This document shows, in pieces, positions 1 through 8,227 of a stretch of DNA of 59,995 nucleotides. Positions within the stretch are counted from its first letter, which is position 1. Each line of letters starts with the position of its first letter. The stretch is from contig JAEINO010000021.1 of NCBI GenBank assembly GCA_016342345.1, positions 1 to 59,995 of the forward strand, in the 5' to 3' direction. The position numbers and the translations under genes were made by a program. The stretch is from Pseudodesulfovibrio sp. Lineage in GTDB: Bacteria; Desulfobacterota; Desulfovibrionia; Desulfovibrionales; Desulfovibrionaceae. The notes under the pieces are model-generated. The model was not told where the DNA came from. It saw only the letters and a program-made list of their open reading frames with translations, and did not search any database.

Positions 1-70
1 CTTGTGATCTTAATTTGCTCAACTCGCTATTTAATTGTCAAAGACCAGTACGTCTTGTTTCTCAAAGAAC
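1..70 (-). promoter_or_regulatory. rRNA operon leader
   Basis: Read on the minus strand this stretch carries two copies of a TTCTTTGA / TCTTTGACAATT motif, typical of the boxA-containing leader just before a bacterial 16S rRNA gene. It lies directly downstream of three rRNA-type promoters on the same strand. The 16S gene itself is not visible and is inferred to begin off the left edge. A 16S-23S spacer is the alternative, but the adjoining promoters argue for a leader. Confidence 0.6.
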
Positions 71-94
71 GTCCCGCCGTCAGGCAGGAAAGGC

Positions 95-123
95 AAACTA
101 TTCGTTTCGCTCGCCCCCGTCAA
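95..123 (-). promoter_or_regulatory. rRNA promoter P1 (proximal)
   Basis: Minus strand: -35 TTGACG (118-123), 17-base spacer, -10 TAGTTT (95-100). An AT-rich GTTGAAAAAAGTG stretch lies just upstream of the -35, like an UP element. Start of transcription is expected near 88. Confidence 0.7.
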
Positions 124-186
124 CACTTTTTTCAACTTTCTTTTCAGTCGGCTGGTGGGTTGACCCTGCTCTCAGGCAGGAAGGGG

Positions 187-215
187 AAACTATTCATTTC
201 GCTCGCCCCCGTCAA
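187..215 (-). promoter_or_regulatory. rRNA promoter P2
   Basis: Same design as P1, exactly 92 bases further upstream: TTGACG (210-215), 17-base spacer, TAGTTT (187-192), with the same AT-rich upstream block. Confidence 0.7.
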
Positions 216-278
216 CACTTTTTTCAACTTTCTTTTCAGTCGGCTGGTAGGTTGACCCTGCTCTCAGGCAGGAAGAGC

Positions 279-307
279 AAACTATTCATTTCACACATTC
301 CCGTCAA
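279..307 (-). promoter_or_regulatory. rRNA promoter P3 (distal)
   Basis: TTGACG (302-307), 17-base spacer, TAGTTT (279-284). Spacer and upstream sequence have diverged from P1 and P2, but both hexamers and the spacing are unchanged, which suggests selection on the promoter itself. Confidence 0.65.
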
Positions 308-349
308 CACTTATTTCATTCTATTATCCATAGTGTTGCAGAGACTGTA

Positions 350-804
350 ACCAAGCTCACTCAAACGCCACTTTTAGGGACCAAGCCCTCCCTTGTGTCG
401 TATCCAGCCAGAAGACCGGGCTTTGGCGCGTGAGTAAAGTCCTTGACCGAAAAGGCCTGGTCCTCAACGCCTCATCCCAGACTATCCAATCGGTACGAAA
501 ACGACCATGTCCTTGTCTGGCTGTGACCGAAACTGTTGGAACGCATCTATATATAGTATAATAGGCTGTCGCAACGGCCTGTTCAATGCCAAAGACTCAT
601 CAAGACGCAGTTTTTTCGCAACTTGTGCACGCTGCGGTCATGAGTCGCCACTATTTTACGCCATCCACTGCACACCATGGCACTGGGGCGAGGCACCTAT
701 CTTGTTCTCAAATTCAAAAACCGATCGATATTATACTGTCTCCTTCTCCTTGGTTTTGTTATTTATTACTAAGTTGAGAAATATACGTTCAACCCGGGCA
801 TACA
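350..804. other. intergenic region, no gene seen
   Basis: No open frame here has a ribosome-binding site or a recognisable product. A TATAAT hexamer at 557-562 has TTGGAA at 536-541 with a short 15-base spacer; this could be a weak promoter for the cyclase gene at 805. No tRNA fold was found by eye. Confidence 0.4.
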
Positions 805-3282
805 ATGAAACGGCTCAAGAATCTTCTCATATCACACGAGAACCAACTCGTTGAACACACCCGCGCCAACGCGAAGAAGCTGGGTCATGCCAAATTCATC
901 CCATCTTCTCCCCAAACACAACACCTCTCAATCGCCCAATATACTGCCGCCCTGATAAAGTGCATGGACGTCTTCGAAAATGCCAAACCGAAATCCATGC
1001 TCAATGTCACGGATGAAACCAACCACCTTTTCTCACTTGCAATCGAAGAATCCAGCAACCATCGCAAACAGGGAAACAGCCTGTCCACGCCCATGGGACT
1101 TCTCAAGTCCTATCGGCAGGCATATCTTGATTGTGTCCTTGAACATTCCGAAAAGGACGCCCAGGAACATGACCACTCATTCGTAATTCGCTTTTTTGAA
1201 GGAATGGAGCTCACGCTGTGCAGGGACTGGGCCATGGCATGCGAACAGGACAACCTGACCGAATTGAAAGTTCGGAACCAGACCATATCCACCAAGAAAA
1301 ACAAATATCTGATTCTGTTCGAGAGCCTGTCCACGCCAGCCTTTCTGCTTGATGAAAATTTCCATATCGAAGCCATGAATTTCTCTGCCACCGAGTTTCT
1401 GGGCCTGACCGACGAGCTTGCAAAATTGACCCCGCTCAAGGATGTGGTTCCGTGGCTGGGAAAAGCCCTGGCCCACGCACTGAACATAAAAAACGGCCTG
1501 CGCGATCATCAATTCGACATCTCCACCCCCACAGTCCTCGGCATGAAACATTTCAATATCACCATCTCCGACATATCGGACACCTCCGACAAATTCACCG
1601 GATTCACAGTGGTTCTGGACGACATCACATCCCGAATTGAAATGGAAAGGCAATTGGCACGAGAGCGCAATCGAGCCACCCACTATCTTGACATCGTCGG
1701 TTCGATCATCGTTGTCCTGGACGCGTCCGCAAACATCACACTCATCAACAGGGCCGGTTGTCGCACTCTGGGCTACACGGAAACTGAATTGCTTGGACAG
1801 AACTGGATCAGCCTTGTTGTTCCGCCTGAACAAAAAGACGAGGTGTACGAAGTGCTGCACCAGACGTTTTCCGGCAATTTCATGGGAGATGAAGAACATG
1901 TAAATCATGTCACCACAAAAAGGGGAGAGAACCGCCTTATCAACTGGAAAAACCGACTGCTCAGGAACAAGGAGAATATTCCCATCGGCATTCTGAGCTC
2001 AGGTACCGATGTCACGGAACAACGCAAAGCCGAACAGATACTCGAACAGAGTGAGGAGAAATTCAGACGCATATTTGAAACCATTGAGGAAAGCTACATC
2101 ACCACGGATTTGGAAGGTACGATAACCATGGTAAACCCGGCCACCTGCGCACTGCTCGGATACAAGGAGTCGGACCTCATCGGAGCAAACATGGAAGTAC
2201 TCTATTCCAGTAAAGATGAGCGCAAGCACTTCAGGTCCGTGCTCGCAGCCGATGGGAATGTACGCGGCTTTCAGTTGACAGCTTCGCACAAGAACAGATC
2301 AAAAGTCATCGTGGAGACAAACGCCCACATACTGCACGATGAAGCAGGCATTCCCATAGCGATGGAGGGAACATTCAGGGACATAACCGCACGCATCGAA
2401 GCCGAAAAGATTCTCCGCGAAAAAGAAAAGCTCTACCGCTCTTTCTTTGAGAACAACCATGCCATAATGTTGCTGGTGGACCCGAAAACCGGAAGCATCG
2501 TGGATGCCAACCCTGCAGCCTGTTTATTCTACGGGCATTCACGCAAACGGATGCGCACCATGCACATCAAGGATATAAACGCCCAAAGTGAAAAGAAGAT
2601 ATACCAGGAAATGGTCAGGGCGACACAACAAAAGCGGGCCTACTTCATATTCAAACACAAACTGGCAAATGGCAAGACGCGTGATGTCGAGGTGTATTCC
2701 GGCCCGATCATGGTTCATGGCAGCCAATTGTTATATTCCGTGATTCACGACATCACCAAGCGTATCCGCCTGGAACGCAAGATGAAACGACTCGCCACCA
2801 CCGACACGTTGACAGGTGCCGACAACCGCCATCAATTCTTTCTCCGCGCCGCCAAGGAACTCACGCGAGCCAAGCGGTACGATCATCCCCTGACAGTGCT
2901 CATGCTCGACATCGACTATTTCAAATCCATCAACGATACCCATGGGCATCAAACCGGAGATGTGGTGCTCAAGGCACTGACAGCCATGTCCATTGCCACT
3001 CTGCGCGAAACAGACATCTTCGGCAGAATCGGCGGCGAGGAATTTGCTGCCGTGCTCCCGGAAACCGGCATGGAATCAGGCCTGCAAGTCGCTGAACGCC
3101 TGCGCAAAGGTTTTTCCAAGCTCAAAGTTCATTCAAACAACTCGGATGTCACGTTCACGGTCAGCATCGGCGTTGCCCTGGCCCGCGATCACGATCAAAG
3201 TATCGAAGAAATTATCAACCGCTCGGACGAAGCCCTTTACAAAGCCAAGAGAATGGGCAGGAACCGAGTCGAACACGCATGA
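805..3282 (+). CDS. multi-PAS diguanylate cyclase
   Basis: 825 aa. A helical N-terminal region of about 165 residues is followed by four PAS-like modules (roughly 170-290, 290-415, 420-545, 545-660) and a C-terminal GGDEF domain. GGEEF is at 743-747, and an RxxD inhibitory I-site (R734-D737) sits five residues before it, so an active cyclase with product inhibition by c-di-GMP is expected. No membrane segment is evident, so it should be a cytoplasmic sensor. The ATG has no good Shine-Dalgarno sequence, but a stop codon ten codons upstream in frame leaves no alternative. The signal sensed cannot be read from sequence. It lies alone, downstream of the divergent rRNA promoters. Confidence 0.88.
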   Translation: MKRLKNLLISHENQLVEHTRANAKKLGHAKFIPSSPQTQHLSIAQYTAALIKCMDVFENAKPKSMLNVTDETNHLFSLAIEESSNHRKQGNSLSTPMGLLKSYRQAYLDCVLEHSEKDAQEHDHSFVIRFFEGMELTLCRDWAMACEQDNLTELKVRNQTISTKKNKYLILFESLSTPAFLLDENFHIEAMNFSATEFLGLTDELAKLTPLKDVVPWLGKALAHALNIKNGLRDHQFDISTPTVLGMKHFNITISDISDTSDKFTGFTVVLDDITSRIEMERQLARERNRATHYLDIVGSIIVVLDASANITLINRAGCRTLGYTETELLGQNWISLVVPPEQKDEVYEVLHQTFSGNFMGDEEHVNHVTTKRGENRLINWKNRLLRNKENIPIGILSSGTDVTEQRKAEQILEQSEEKFRRIFETIEESYITTDLEGTITMVNPATCALLGYKESDLIGANMEVLYSSKDERKHFRSVLAADGNVRGFQLTASHKNRSKVIVETNAHILHDEAGIPIAMEGTFRDITARIEAEKILREKEKLYRSFFENNHAIMLLVDPKTGSIVDANPAACLFYGHSRKRMRTMHIKDINAQSEKKIYQEMVRATQQKRAYFIFKHKLANGKTRDVEVYSGPIMVHGSQLLYSVIHDITKRIRLERKMKRLATTDTLTGADNRHQFFLRAAKELTRAKRYDHPLTVLMLDIDYFKSINDTHGHQTGDVVLKALTAMSIATLRETDIFGRIGGEEFAAVLPETGMESGLQVAERLRKGFSKLKVHSNNSDVTFTVSIGVALARDHDQSIEEIINRSDEALYKAKRMGRNRVEHA

Positions 3283-3557
3283 GCAATCAATTCCAGTTTT
3301 CTCGACACAATTGAGTCTTAGTTCATCAATCCGTTTCATTCAGGCGTTTTCCTCCCGATTTCCCACCTTTGAGGGTCCCTCACAGACTGGTTTTTCATTG
3401 AAAAAACCTTGACGTTTTCCGAGGGGTTTGGAATATGGTTCTAAGTTTTACGTGACATTTTTCACAACTAACTAAAACAGACTTGTAAAATGACGATTTT
3501 CCAACACCGTGGGGGCTGGAGGAATTTAATCATTTTGTCAAGTACTACGAGTACATA

Positions 3558-4085
3558 ATGACGTTTGAATCCATCCTGGCAGAGCGCACCGCAGAATTGT
3601 CGGAAAAATGGGCCGGTCTGGTTCTCCAGACCTATCCCAGAGAAACCCAAAAAATATGGGGCCGACAAAAGGATCGATTCGATAACCCGGTGGGAGTCAC
3701 CATCATTGAGGCAACCCGGGAACTCTTCCCAAGCTTGCTCGAATGGGATGACGCAGAGAAGATTTCCAAAAGCCTGGACAAGCTCATACGCATCCGGGCC
3801 GTGCAGGACTTTTCGCCATCACAGGCTATCAGCTTCGTTTTCCTGCTGAAGAAACTCCTTCGCGACGAGTTCTTCAAGCCCATGAAAAAGGAAGGGACTC
3901 TGGAGGACCTGCTCCGGTTCGAGGCCAAGATCGATAACCTGGCCATGATGGCCTTCGACATCTATTCAAAAAGTCGTGAACTGATATATCGGATGCGCGT
4001 GGATGAAGTGAAACGCGCCCAACACAATTTGCTCAAGAAAGCAAAGATGATTGTAGACGTTACGGTCGAGGAATCGACTGATTAG
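3558..4085 (+). CDS. RsbRD N-terminal-like domain protein upstream of dsr operon
   Basis: 175 aa, all alpha-helical in character, resembling the RsbRD N-terminal sensory domain (PF14361 type). The stretch after residue 25 (LETYP/QKDRFxNPVG-like: LQTYPRETQ, KDRFDNPVG) is what I recognise. It has no STAS domain, kinase or membrane segment. It is followed by the dsrM leader on the same strand, an arrangement familiar from other Desulfovibrio, so a role in regulating or supporting the Dsr membrane complex is inferred, not shown. A GGAGG lies about 35 bases upstream of the ATG, too far for a normal ribosome site; no in-frame alternative start is nearer to it. Confidence 0.75.
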   Translation: MTFESILAERTAELSEKWAGLVLQTYPRETQKIWGRQKDRFDNPVGVTIIEATRELFPSLLEWDDAEKISKSLDKLIRIRAVQDFSPSQAISFVFLLKKLLRDEFFKPMKKEGTLEDLLRFEAKIDNLAMMAFDIYSKSRELIYRMRVDEVKRAQHNLLKKAKMIVDVTVEESTD

Positions 4086-4123
4086 GAATGAGTTTTGGGG
4101 GTGGTGTTGGTGCTGAGGGGTAA

Positions 4124-4153
4124 TACGGAATCGCGGATGTTGTACGGAATCGC
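4124..4153 (+). promoter_or_regulatory. paired direct repeat upstream of dsrM
   Basis: TACGGAATCGC occurs at 4124-4134 and 4143-4153, 19 bases apart start to start, about 150 bases before dsrM. Two same-face copies two helical turns apart suggest a regulator site. No known consensus is matched. A small hairpin (CCTACCGGG/CCCGGCAGG) lies between this and the dsrM start. Confidence 0.35.
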
Positions 4154-4300
4154 AGTCGGGGCTTAGGCCGCGACACGTTTCCTACATTCAGCGTTCTAAC
4201 GGTTTTCTCATCCCATGACGCACACTCCGAAACTCAACCACAATGGCAGGCCTACCGGGACAACCCCGGCAGGTCCAACCCTCAAGCGAGGTGACGGTAG

Positions 4301-5341
4301 ATGAATGCTCTTTACTCACTTCTGTTCGTCTTTCTCCTGGTGTTGATCCCGTTATTCGGCGTTGACGCAGCACACCTGAGAACATTCTTTGGTATCTGCA
4401 TCCCCGTGACGGCGTTCATCATCTTCCTTATTGGCTTTATATATAAAGTCATCAACTGGGGTCGGAGTGATGTTCCGTTCCGCATCCCCACAACCGGCGG
4501 CCAATTCCTGTCCTATGATCCCAAAATGTTCAAACAGAACAAGTATGACTGTCCTCAGACCGGAGCACAGACCTTTGTGCGCATGGTCCTGGAAGTCTTT
4601 GCCTTCCGCTCCTTGTTCCGGAACACTGCGGCATCCCTGCACGAAACAAAAGACGGCCATGTGGTCGCCTACAAATCGAGCAAATGGCTTTGGCTTTTCG
4701 CCATCCTGTTCCACTATTCCTTTTTCATCGTAGCCCTGCGCCACCTTCGCCTGTTCCTCGAACCCATCCCGTTCTTCTTAAAAGGCATGGAATTCGTTGA
4801 CGGGCTTCTGCAGATAGGCACACCCACCATGTATCTGACAGATGTCTGTCTGATCGCTGGCGTGGTGCTTCTTCTGGGACGCAGGCTGATTGACCCCAAG
4901 ATCAACTACATCTCGTATGCTTCCGACTACTTCCCACTAGTCCTGATCTTGGCTGTTGCCCTGTCGGGCATTTACATGCGTTACTACGCCAAGGTCGACG
5001 TTATCGCGATCAAGGACCTGACCATGGGTCTGGTGACATTCAATTATCATGTCCCGGAAACCATCGGCGTCTCCTTCTTCATCCACGTCTTCCTGGTCAG
5101 TATACTCATGGCGTACTTCCCGTTCAGCAAGTTGATGCACATGCCCGGAATCTTCCTGTCTCCGACTCGCAACTTGCCCAACGATACACGCGCCAAGCAC
5201 CACGTGAACCCCTGGAATGACCCCAACATCAAGGCCCATGCCTATGCAGACTACGAAAAAGAATTCGGCGTCCCCATGGCCGAAGCAGGTCTGCCTCTGG
5301 ACAATCCCGAAAACGGGAAGGCCCCGGAAGAAGAGGCTTAG
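4301..5341 (+). CDS. dsrM: sulfite reduction-associated complex subunit DsrM
   Basis: 346 aa integral membrane protein of the NarI-like cytochrome b family. Several hydrophobic helices are visible (about 5-25, 30-50, 128-150, 170-190, 210-230, 265-285), with histidines in helices near FHYSFF and LRHLRLF as possible heme b ligands. In the DsrMKJOP complex it is the quinone-interacting heme b subunit passing electrons to DsrK. First gene of the five-gene operon; GAGGTGA gives a clear ribosome site before the ATG. The polar C-terminal tail of about 60 residues should be cytoplasmic. DsrK follows after 44 bases. Confidence 0.95.
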   Translation: MNALYSLLFVFLLVLIPLFGVDAAHLRTFFGICIPVTAFIIFLIGFIYKVINWGRSDVPFRIPTTGGQFLSYDPKMFKQNKYDCPQTGAQTFVRMVLEVFAFRSLFRNTAASLHETKDGHVVAYKSSKWLWLFAILFHYSFFIVALRHLRLFLEPIPFFLKGMEFVDGLLQIGTPTMYLTDVCLIAGVVLLLGRRLIDPKINYISYASDYFPLVLILAVALSGIYMRYYAKVDVIAIKDLTMGLVTFNYHVPETIGVSFFIHVFLVSILMAYFPFSKLMHMPGIFLSPTRNLPNDTRAKHHVNPWNDPNIKAHAYADYEKEFGVPMAEAGLPLDNPENGKAPEEEA

Positions 5342-5385
5342 GGTTCACACTTCACGGTGACACTTCTATTTAGGAGAGAAGAAAT

Positions 5386-7056
5386 ATGTCCGACATCCCC
5401 AAAGCTGACGAGCTCTTCACGAGCATAGATTACGCTCCACCAATCACAGGTTGGATGGAGACCCCGGTGGACTTCTCACCGGGCAACTGGTGTTATCCTG
5501 CCAAGCCGGAAAAAATGGAGTACATGGATTCCAAACTTCCAGGCCTGTGGGGCAAAGCCCGCGAGTGGAGCCCGGGAGACCTTGATTGGAAATTGCCTGC
5601 CAACTGGAAGGAAACCGTGGTCAACGGCTTCCGCGAAAGGCTGGACAAATTCCGGAGCCTGAAAGTGTTCATGGACATCTGTGTCCGCTGTGGCGCATGC
5701 GCCGACAAATGTCACTTCTTCATCGGCTCAGGTGATCCCAAGAACATGCCCGTCCTGCGTGCCGAACTCATGCGTTCCGTCTACCGCGGTGAATTCACCC
5801 TGGCAGGCAAGATCATGAGCAAGCTGACCGGCTCCCGCGTCATGGAAGAAGATGTCCTGAAAGAATGGTTCATCTACTTCTACCAGTGTACGCAATGCCG
5901 CCGCTGTTCCCTGTTCTGCCCCTACGGCATTGACACCGCGGAAATGACCATGATGGCACGCGAACTCATGCACCTGGTCGGCCTGAACACCAACTGGATC
6001 ATGGAACCCGTTGCCAACTGCAACATCACCGGCAATCACCTCGGCATCCAGCCCCACGCCTTCAAGGATATCGTGGATTTCATGGTTGACGATATCGAGG
6101 AAATCACCGGTCGCAGGGTCAAGGCTCCGCTCAACGAGCACGGCCATGACATCCTGTTCATAACCCCGTCCGGCGACGTTTTCGCCGATCCCGGCATCTA
6201 TACCTTCATGGGTTATCTGATGCTGTTCGATTACCTTGACCTTGACTACACCCTGTCCACCTATGCATCAGAGGGCGGCAACTTCGGCTCGTTCACCAAT
6301 AACGAAGTCATGAAGAAGCTCAACGCCAAGATGTACCACGAAGCCAATCGTCTCGGTTGCAAGTGGATTCTGGGCGGCGAGTGCGGCCACATGTGGCGTG
6401 TTGTCCACCAGTACATGGACACCATGAACGGCGACACCCAGGGTCCTCAAATGACGACCCCGACGTCCCCGATCACCGGTACCGTGTTCGATACCTCGGC
6501 AGCCACCAAGATGCTGCACATCACCGAGTTCACCTCGGATCTTATCAAGCACAACAAGCTGAAGCTTGATCCGAGTCGCAACGATCATCTGCGCGTCACA
6601 TTCCATGATTCCTGCAACCCGGCCCGAGGCATGGGACTGCTGGAAGAGCCGCGCCACGTCATCAGATCTGTCTGCAACAACTTCTTCGAGATGCCCGAAT
6701 CCACCATCCGCGAGCAGACCTTCTGCTGTGCAGGTGGAGCTGGCCTCAACACCGAAGAAATCCTTGAGATTCGTCTTCGTGGCGGCCTGCCACGCGGCAA
6801 CGCCCTCAAGTATGTTCAGGACAAGCACGATGTGAACACCATGGCCTGCATCTGCGCCATCGACCGCGCCACCCTGATCCCGCTGGCCGACTACTGGGCA
6901 CCGGGCGTCATCATCACCGGTGTTCACGAAATGGTTGCCAACGCCCTGGTCTTTGAAGAGGGCGAAAAGCGCACCTTGGACATGCGTCTGGAGCCACTGC
7001 CCGGCTTCGAGGACGAAGAGGACGATTGGACTCCCCCGAACAAGGAGGATGCATAA
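5386..7056 (+). CDS. dsrK: sulfite reduction-associated complex subunit DsrK
   Basis: 556 aa HdrD-like iron-sulfur protein, the presumed catalytic subunit of the Dsr membrane complex that is thought to reduce the DsrC trisulfide in the cytoplasm. Two [4Fe-4S] motifs are intact: C99xxC102xxC105xxxC109 and C168xxC171xxC174xxxC178, each followed by a typical ferredoxin-like tail. The C-terminal half has the CCG-type cysteines: a lone C410 in HDSCNP and the pair C447-C448 in FCCAGG, as expected for the noncubane cluster site. Strong ribosome site AGGAGAG. The stop codon is directly followed by the dsrJ start. Confidence 0.96.
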   Translation: MSDIPKADELFTSIDYAPPITGWMETPVDFSPGNWCYPAKPEKMEYMDSKLPGLWGKAREWSPGDLDWKLPANWKETVVNGFRERLDKFRSLKVFMDICVRCGACADKCHFFIGSGDPKNMPVLRAELMRSVYRGEFTLAGKIMSKLTGSRVMEEDVLKEWFIYFYQCTQCRRCSLFCPYGIDTAEMTMMARELMHLVGLNTNWIMEPVANCNITGNHLGIQPHAFKDIVDFMVDDIEEITGRRVKAPLNEHGHDILFITPSGDVFADPGIYTFMGYLMLFDYLDLDYTLSTYASEGGNFGSFTNNEVMKKLNAKMYHEANRLGCKWILGGECGHMWRVVHQYMDTMNGDTQGPQMTTPTSPITGTVFDTSAATKMLHITEFTSDLIKHNKLKLDPSRNDHLRVTFHDSCNPARGMGLLEEPRHVIRSVCNNFFEMPESTIREQTFCCAGGAGLNTEEILEIRLRGGLPRGNALKYVQDKHDVNTMACICAIDRATLIPLADYWAPGVIITGVHEMVANALVFEEGEKRTLDMRLEPLPGFEDEEDDWTPPNKEDA

Positions 7057-7446
7057 ATGAGAATGCAAAACGGCTTCCCGATCATCGTCGGCCTGCTTCT
7101 CTTCATCGGAGCACTCTGCACGCCGTTTCTGGTGGGCACAGCAGTGACAGGCACCTACAAGGAGCCAGAACTCAAGCTCCCGGCCAATGAGAAAAACTGT
7201 GTCGAGTCCAAGGAATTCATGCGCGAACAGCACATGCAGCTCCTGAACGACTGGCGCGATTGGGCCCTGCGCGATGGCAAAAGGATATATACCAACCACG
7301 CTGGCAAGGAATTCACCATCAGCCTGCAGAACACCTGCATGAAGTGCCATAACAACAAGGCCGACTTCTGCGACAAGTGTCATAACGACGCTGCTGTCAC
7401 TCCCTACTGCTGGGATTGCCACATTCAGCCGGAGGGTTTGAAATAA
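7057..7446 (+). CDS. dsrJ: triheme cytochrome c subunit DsrJ
   Basis: 129 aa. An N-terminal hydrophobic segment (about 6-27) acts as signal/anchor; the rest is periplasmic. Three CxxCH heme c sites are packed at the C-terminus: C94-H98, C105-H109 and C118-H122. This matches the three-heme DsrJ family, which links the periplasm to the complex. The ATG abuts the dsrK stop, with the ribosome site GGAGG inside dsrK, and the stop overlaps the dsrO start (TAATG), so translation is coupled along the operon. Confidence 0.95.
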   Translation: MRMQNGFPIIVGLLLFIGALCTPFLVGTAVTGTYKEPELKLPANEKNCVESKEFMREQHMQLLNDWRDWALRDGKRIYTNHAGKEFTISLQNTCMKCHNNKADFCDKCHNDAAVTPYCWDCHIQPEGLK

Positions 7447-8216
7447 TGAAGAATAACAGAAGAAACTTCATCAAGCTTGCCGGTATTGCCGCAGCGGGTC
7501 TGGCCCTGGCTCCCAAGGCCATGGCTTCCAGTGGTGGTCACTCGCCGGTGAAGAAAAACCCGGCTGGCATCGATGCCAAGCGCTGGGCCATGGTCATCGA
7601 TACGACCAGGCTTAATACCAAGGAAGACATCGCCAAGCTGGCTGATATCTGCCACGCCATCCACAATGTCCCGCACATCGAGGGCAAAAGGGAAGTAAAA
7701 TGGCTGTGGTCGGCACCATACGGCCAGGCATTCCCCGAACAGGAAAATCCGCACATGAGCGACGAGGTTCATCATCGTGAATACGCTCTGCTGTGCAATC
7801 ATTGCGAAAACCCGCCCTGCGTGCGTGTCTGCCCCACCAAGGCTACCTACAAACGCGCTGACGGCATCGTGGCCATGGACTACCATCGCTGCATCGGTTG
7901 CCGCTACTGCATGGCCGGTTGCCCATACGGCTCCCGCTCCTTCAACTGGGGAGAACCTCGTGAAGGGCTGGACCTGGCAAAACTGAACCCCGAGTTCCCC
8001 ACCCGCATGCGTGGAGTCGTCGAGAAGTGCAACTTCTGCGTCGAACGTCTCGCCGTGGGCAAGCTGCCCGCTTGTGTGGAAGCCTCCGAGGGTGCCATCG
8101 TCTTCGGTGATCTGTCGGATCCGGATTCCGATGTCCGCAAGGTTCTTCGCGAGCGGTTCACCATTCGTCGTAAACCCACTGCCGGCACCGAGCCCGGTGT
8201 TTACTACATCATCTAG
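7446..8216 (+). CDS. dsrO: periplasmic iron-sulfur subunit DsrO
   Basis: 256 aa from the ATG at 7446 with GGAGGG ahead of it. The N-terminus NRRNFIKLAG followed by a hydrophobic run and an AxA-type site is a twin-arginine signal, so the folded Fe-S protein is exported. Ferredoxin-like cysteine groups are visible: CNHCENPPCVRVC, CIGCRYCMAGC and a third set in KCNFC...PAC, as in DmsB/NrfC-type electron transfer subunits. It passes electrons between DsrJ and the membrane subunit DsrP. An in-frame TTG 30 bases upstream would disrupt the signal and is rejected. Confidence 0.95.
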   Translation: MKNNRRNFIKLAGIAAAGLALAPKAMASSGGHSPVKKNPAGIDAKRWAMVIDTTRLNTKEDIAKLADICHAIHNVPHIEGKREVKWLWSAPYGQAFPEQENPHMSDEVHHREYALLCNHCENPPCVRVCPTKATYKRADGIVAMDYHRCIGCRYCMAGCPYGSRSFNWGEPREGLDLAKLNPEFPTRMRGVVEKCNFCVERLAVGKLPACVEASEGAIVFGDLSDPDSDVRKVLRERFTIRRKPTAGTEPGVYYII

Positions 8217-8227
8217 GGGGAATCAGA

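Larger units (their letters stand above)
81..320. repeat. 92-bp tandem repeat, about 2.6 copies
   Basis: Units begin at 81, 173 and 265 with CAGGCAGGAA and repeat every 92 bases. Units 1 and 2 differ at only a few positions; unit 3 diverges after about 45 bases and fades near 320. Each unit carries one minus-strand promoter, so the repeat multiplies promoters rather than coding sequence. Open frames here have no coding character. Confidence 0.9.

Noticed and set aside
4..350. Open frames over the tandem repeat at the left edge.
   Set aside because: The 92-bp period is not a multiple of three, so no repeated peptide could be kept, and the repeats carry rRNA promoters on the minus strand.
6268..7422. 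A 384-codon minus-strand frame across dsrK and dsrJ.
   Set aside because: Shadow of dsrK/dsrJ, whose cysteine and heme motifs are intact on the plus strand.
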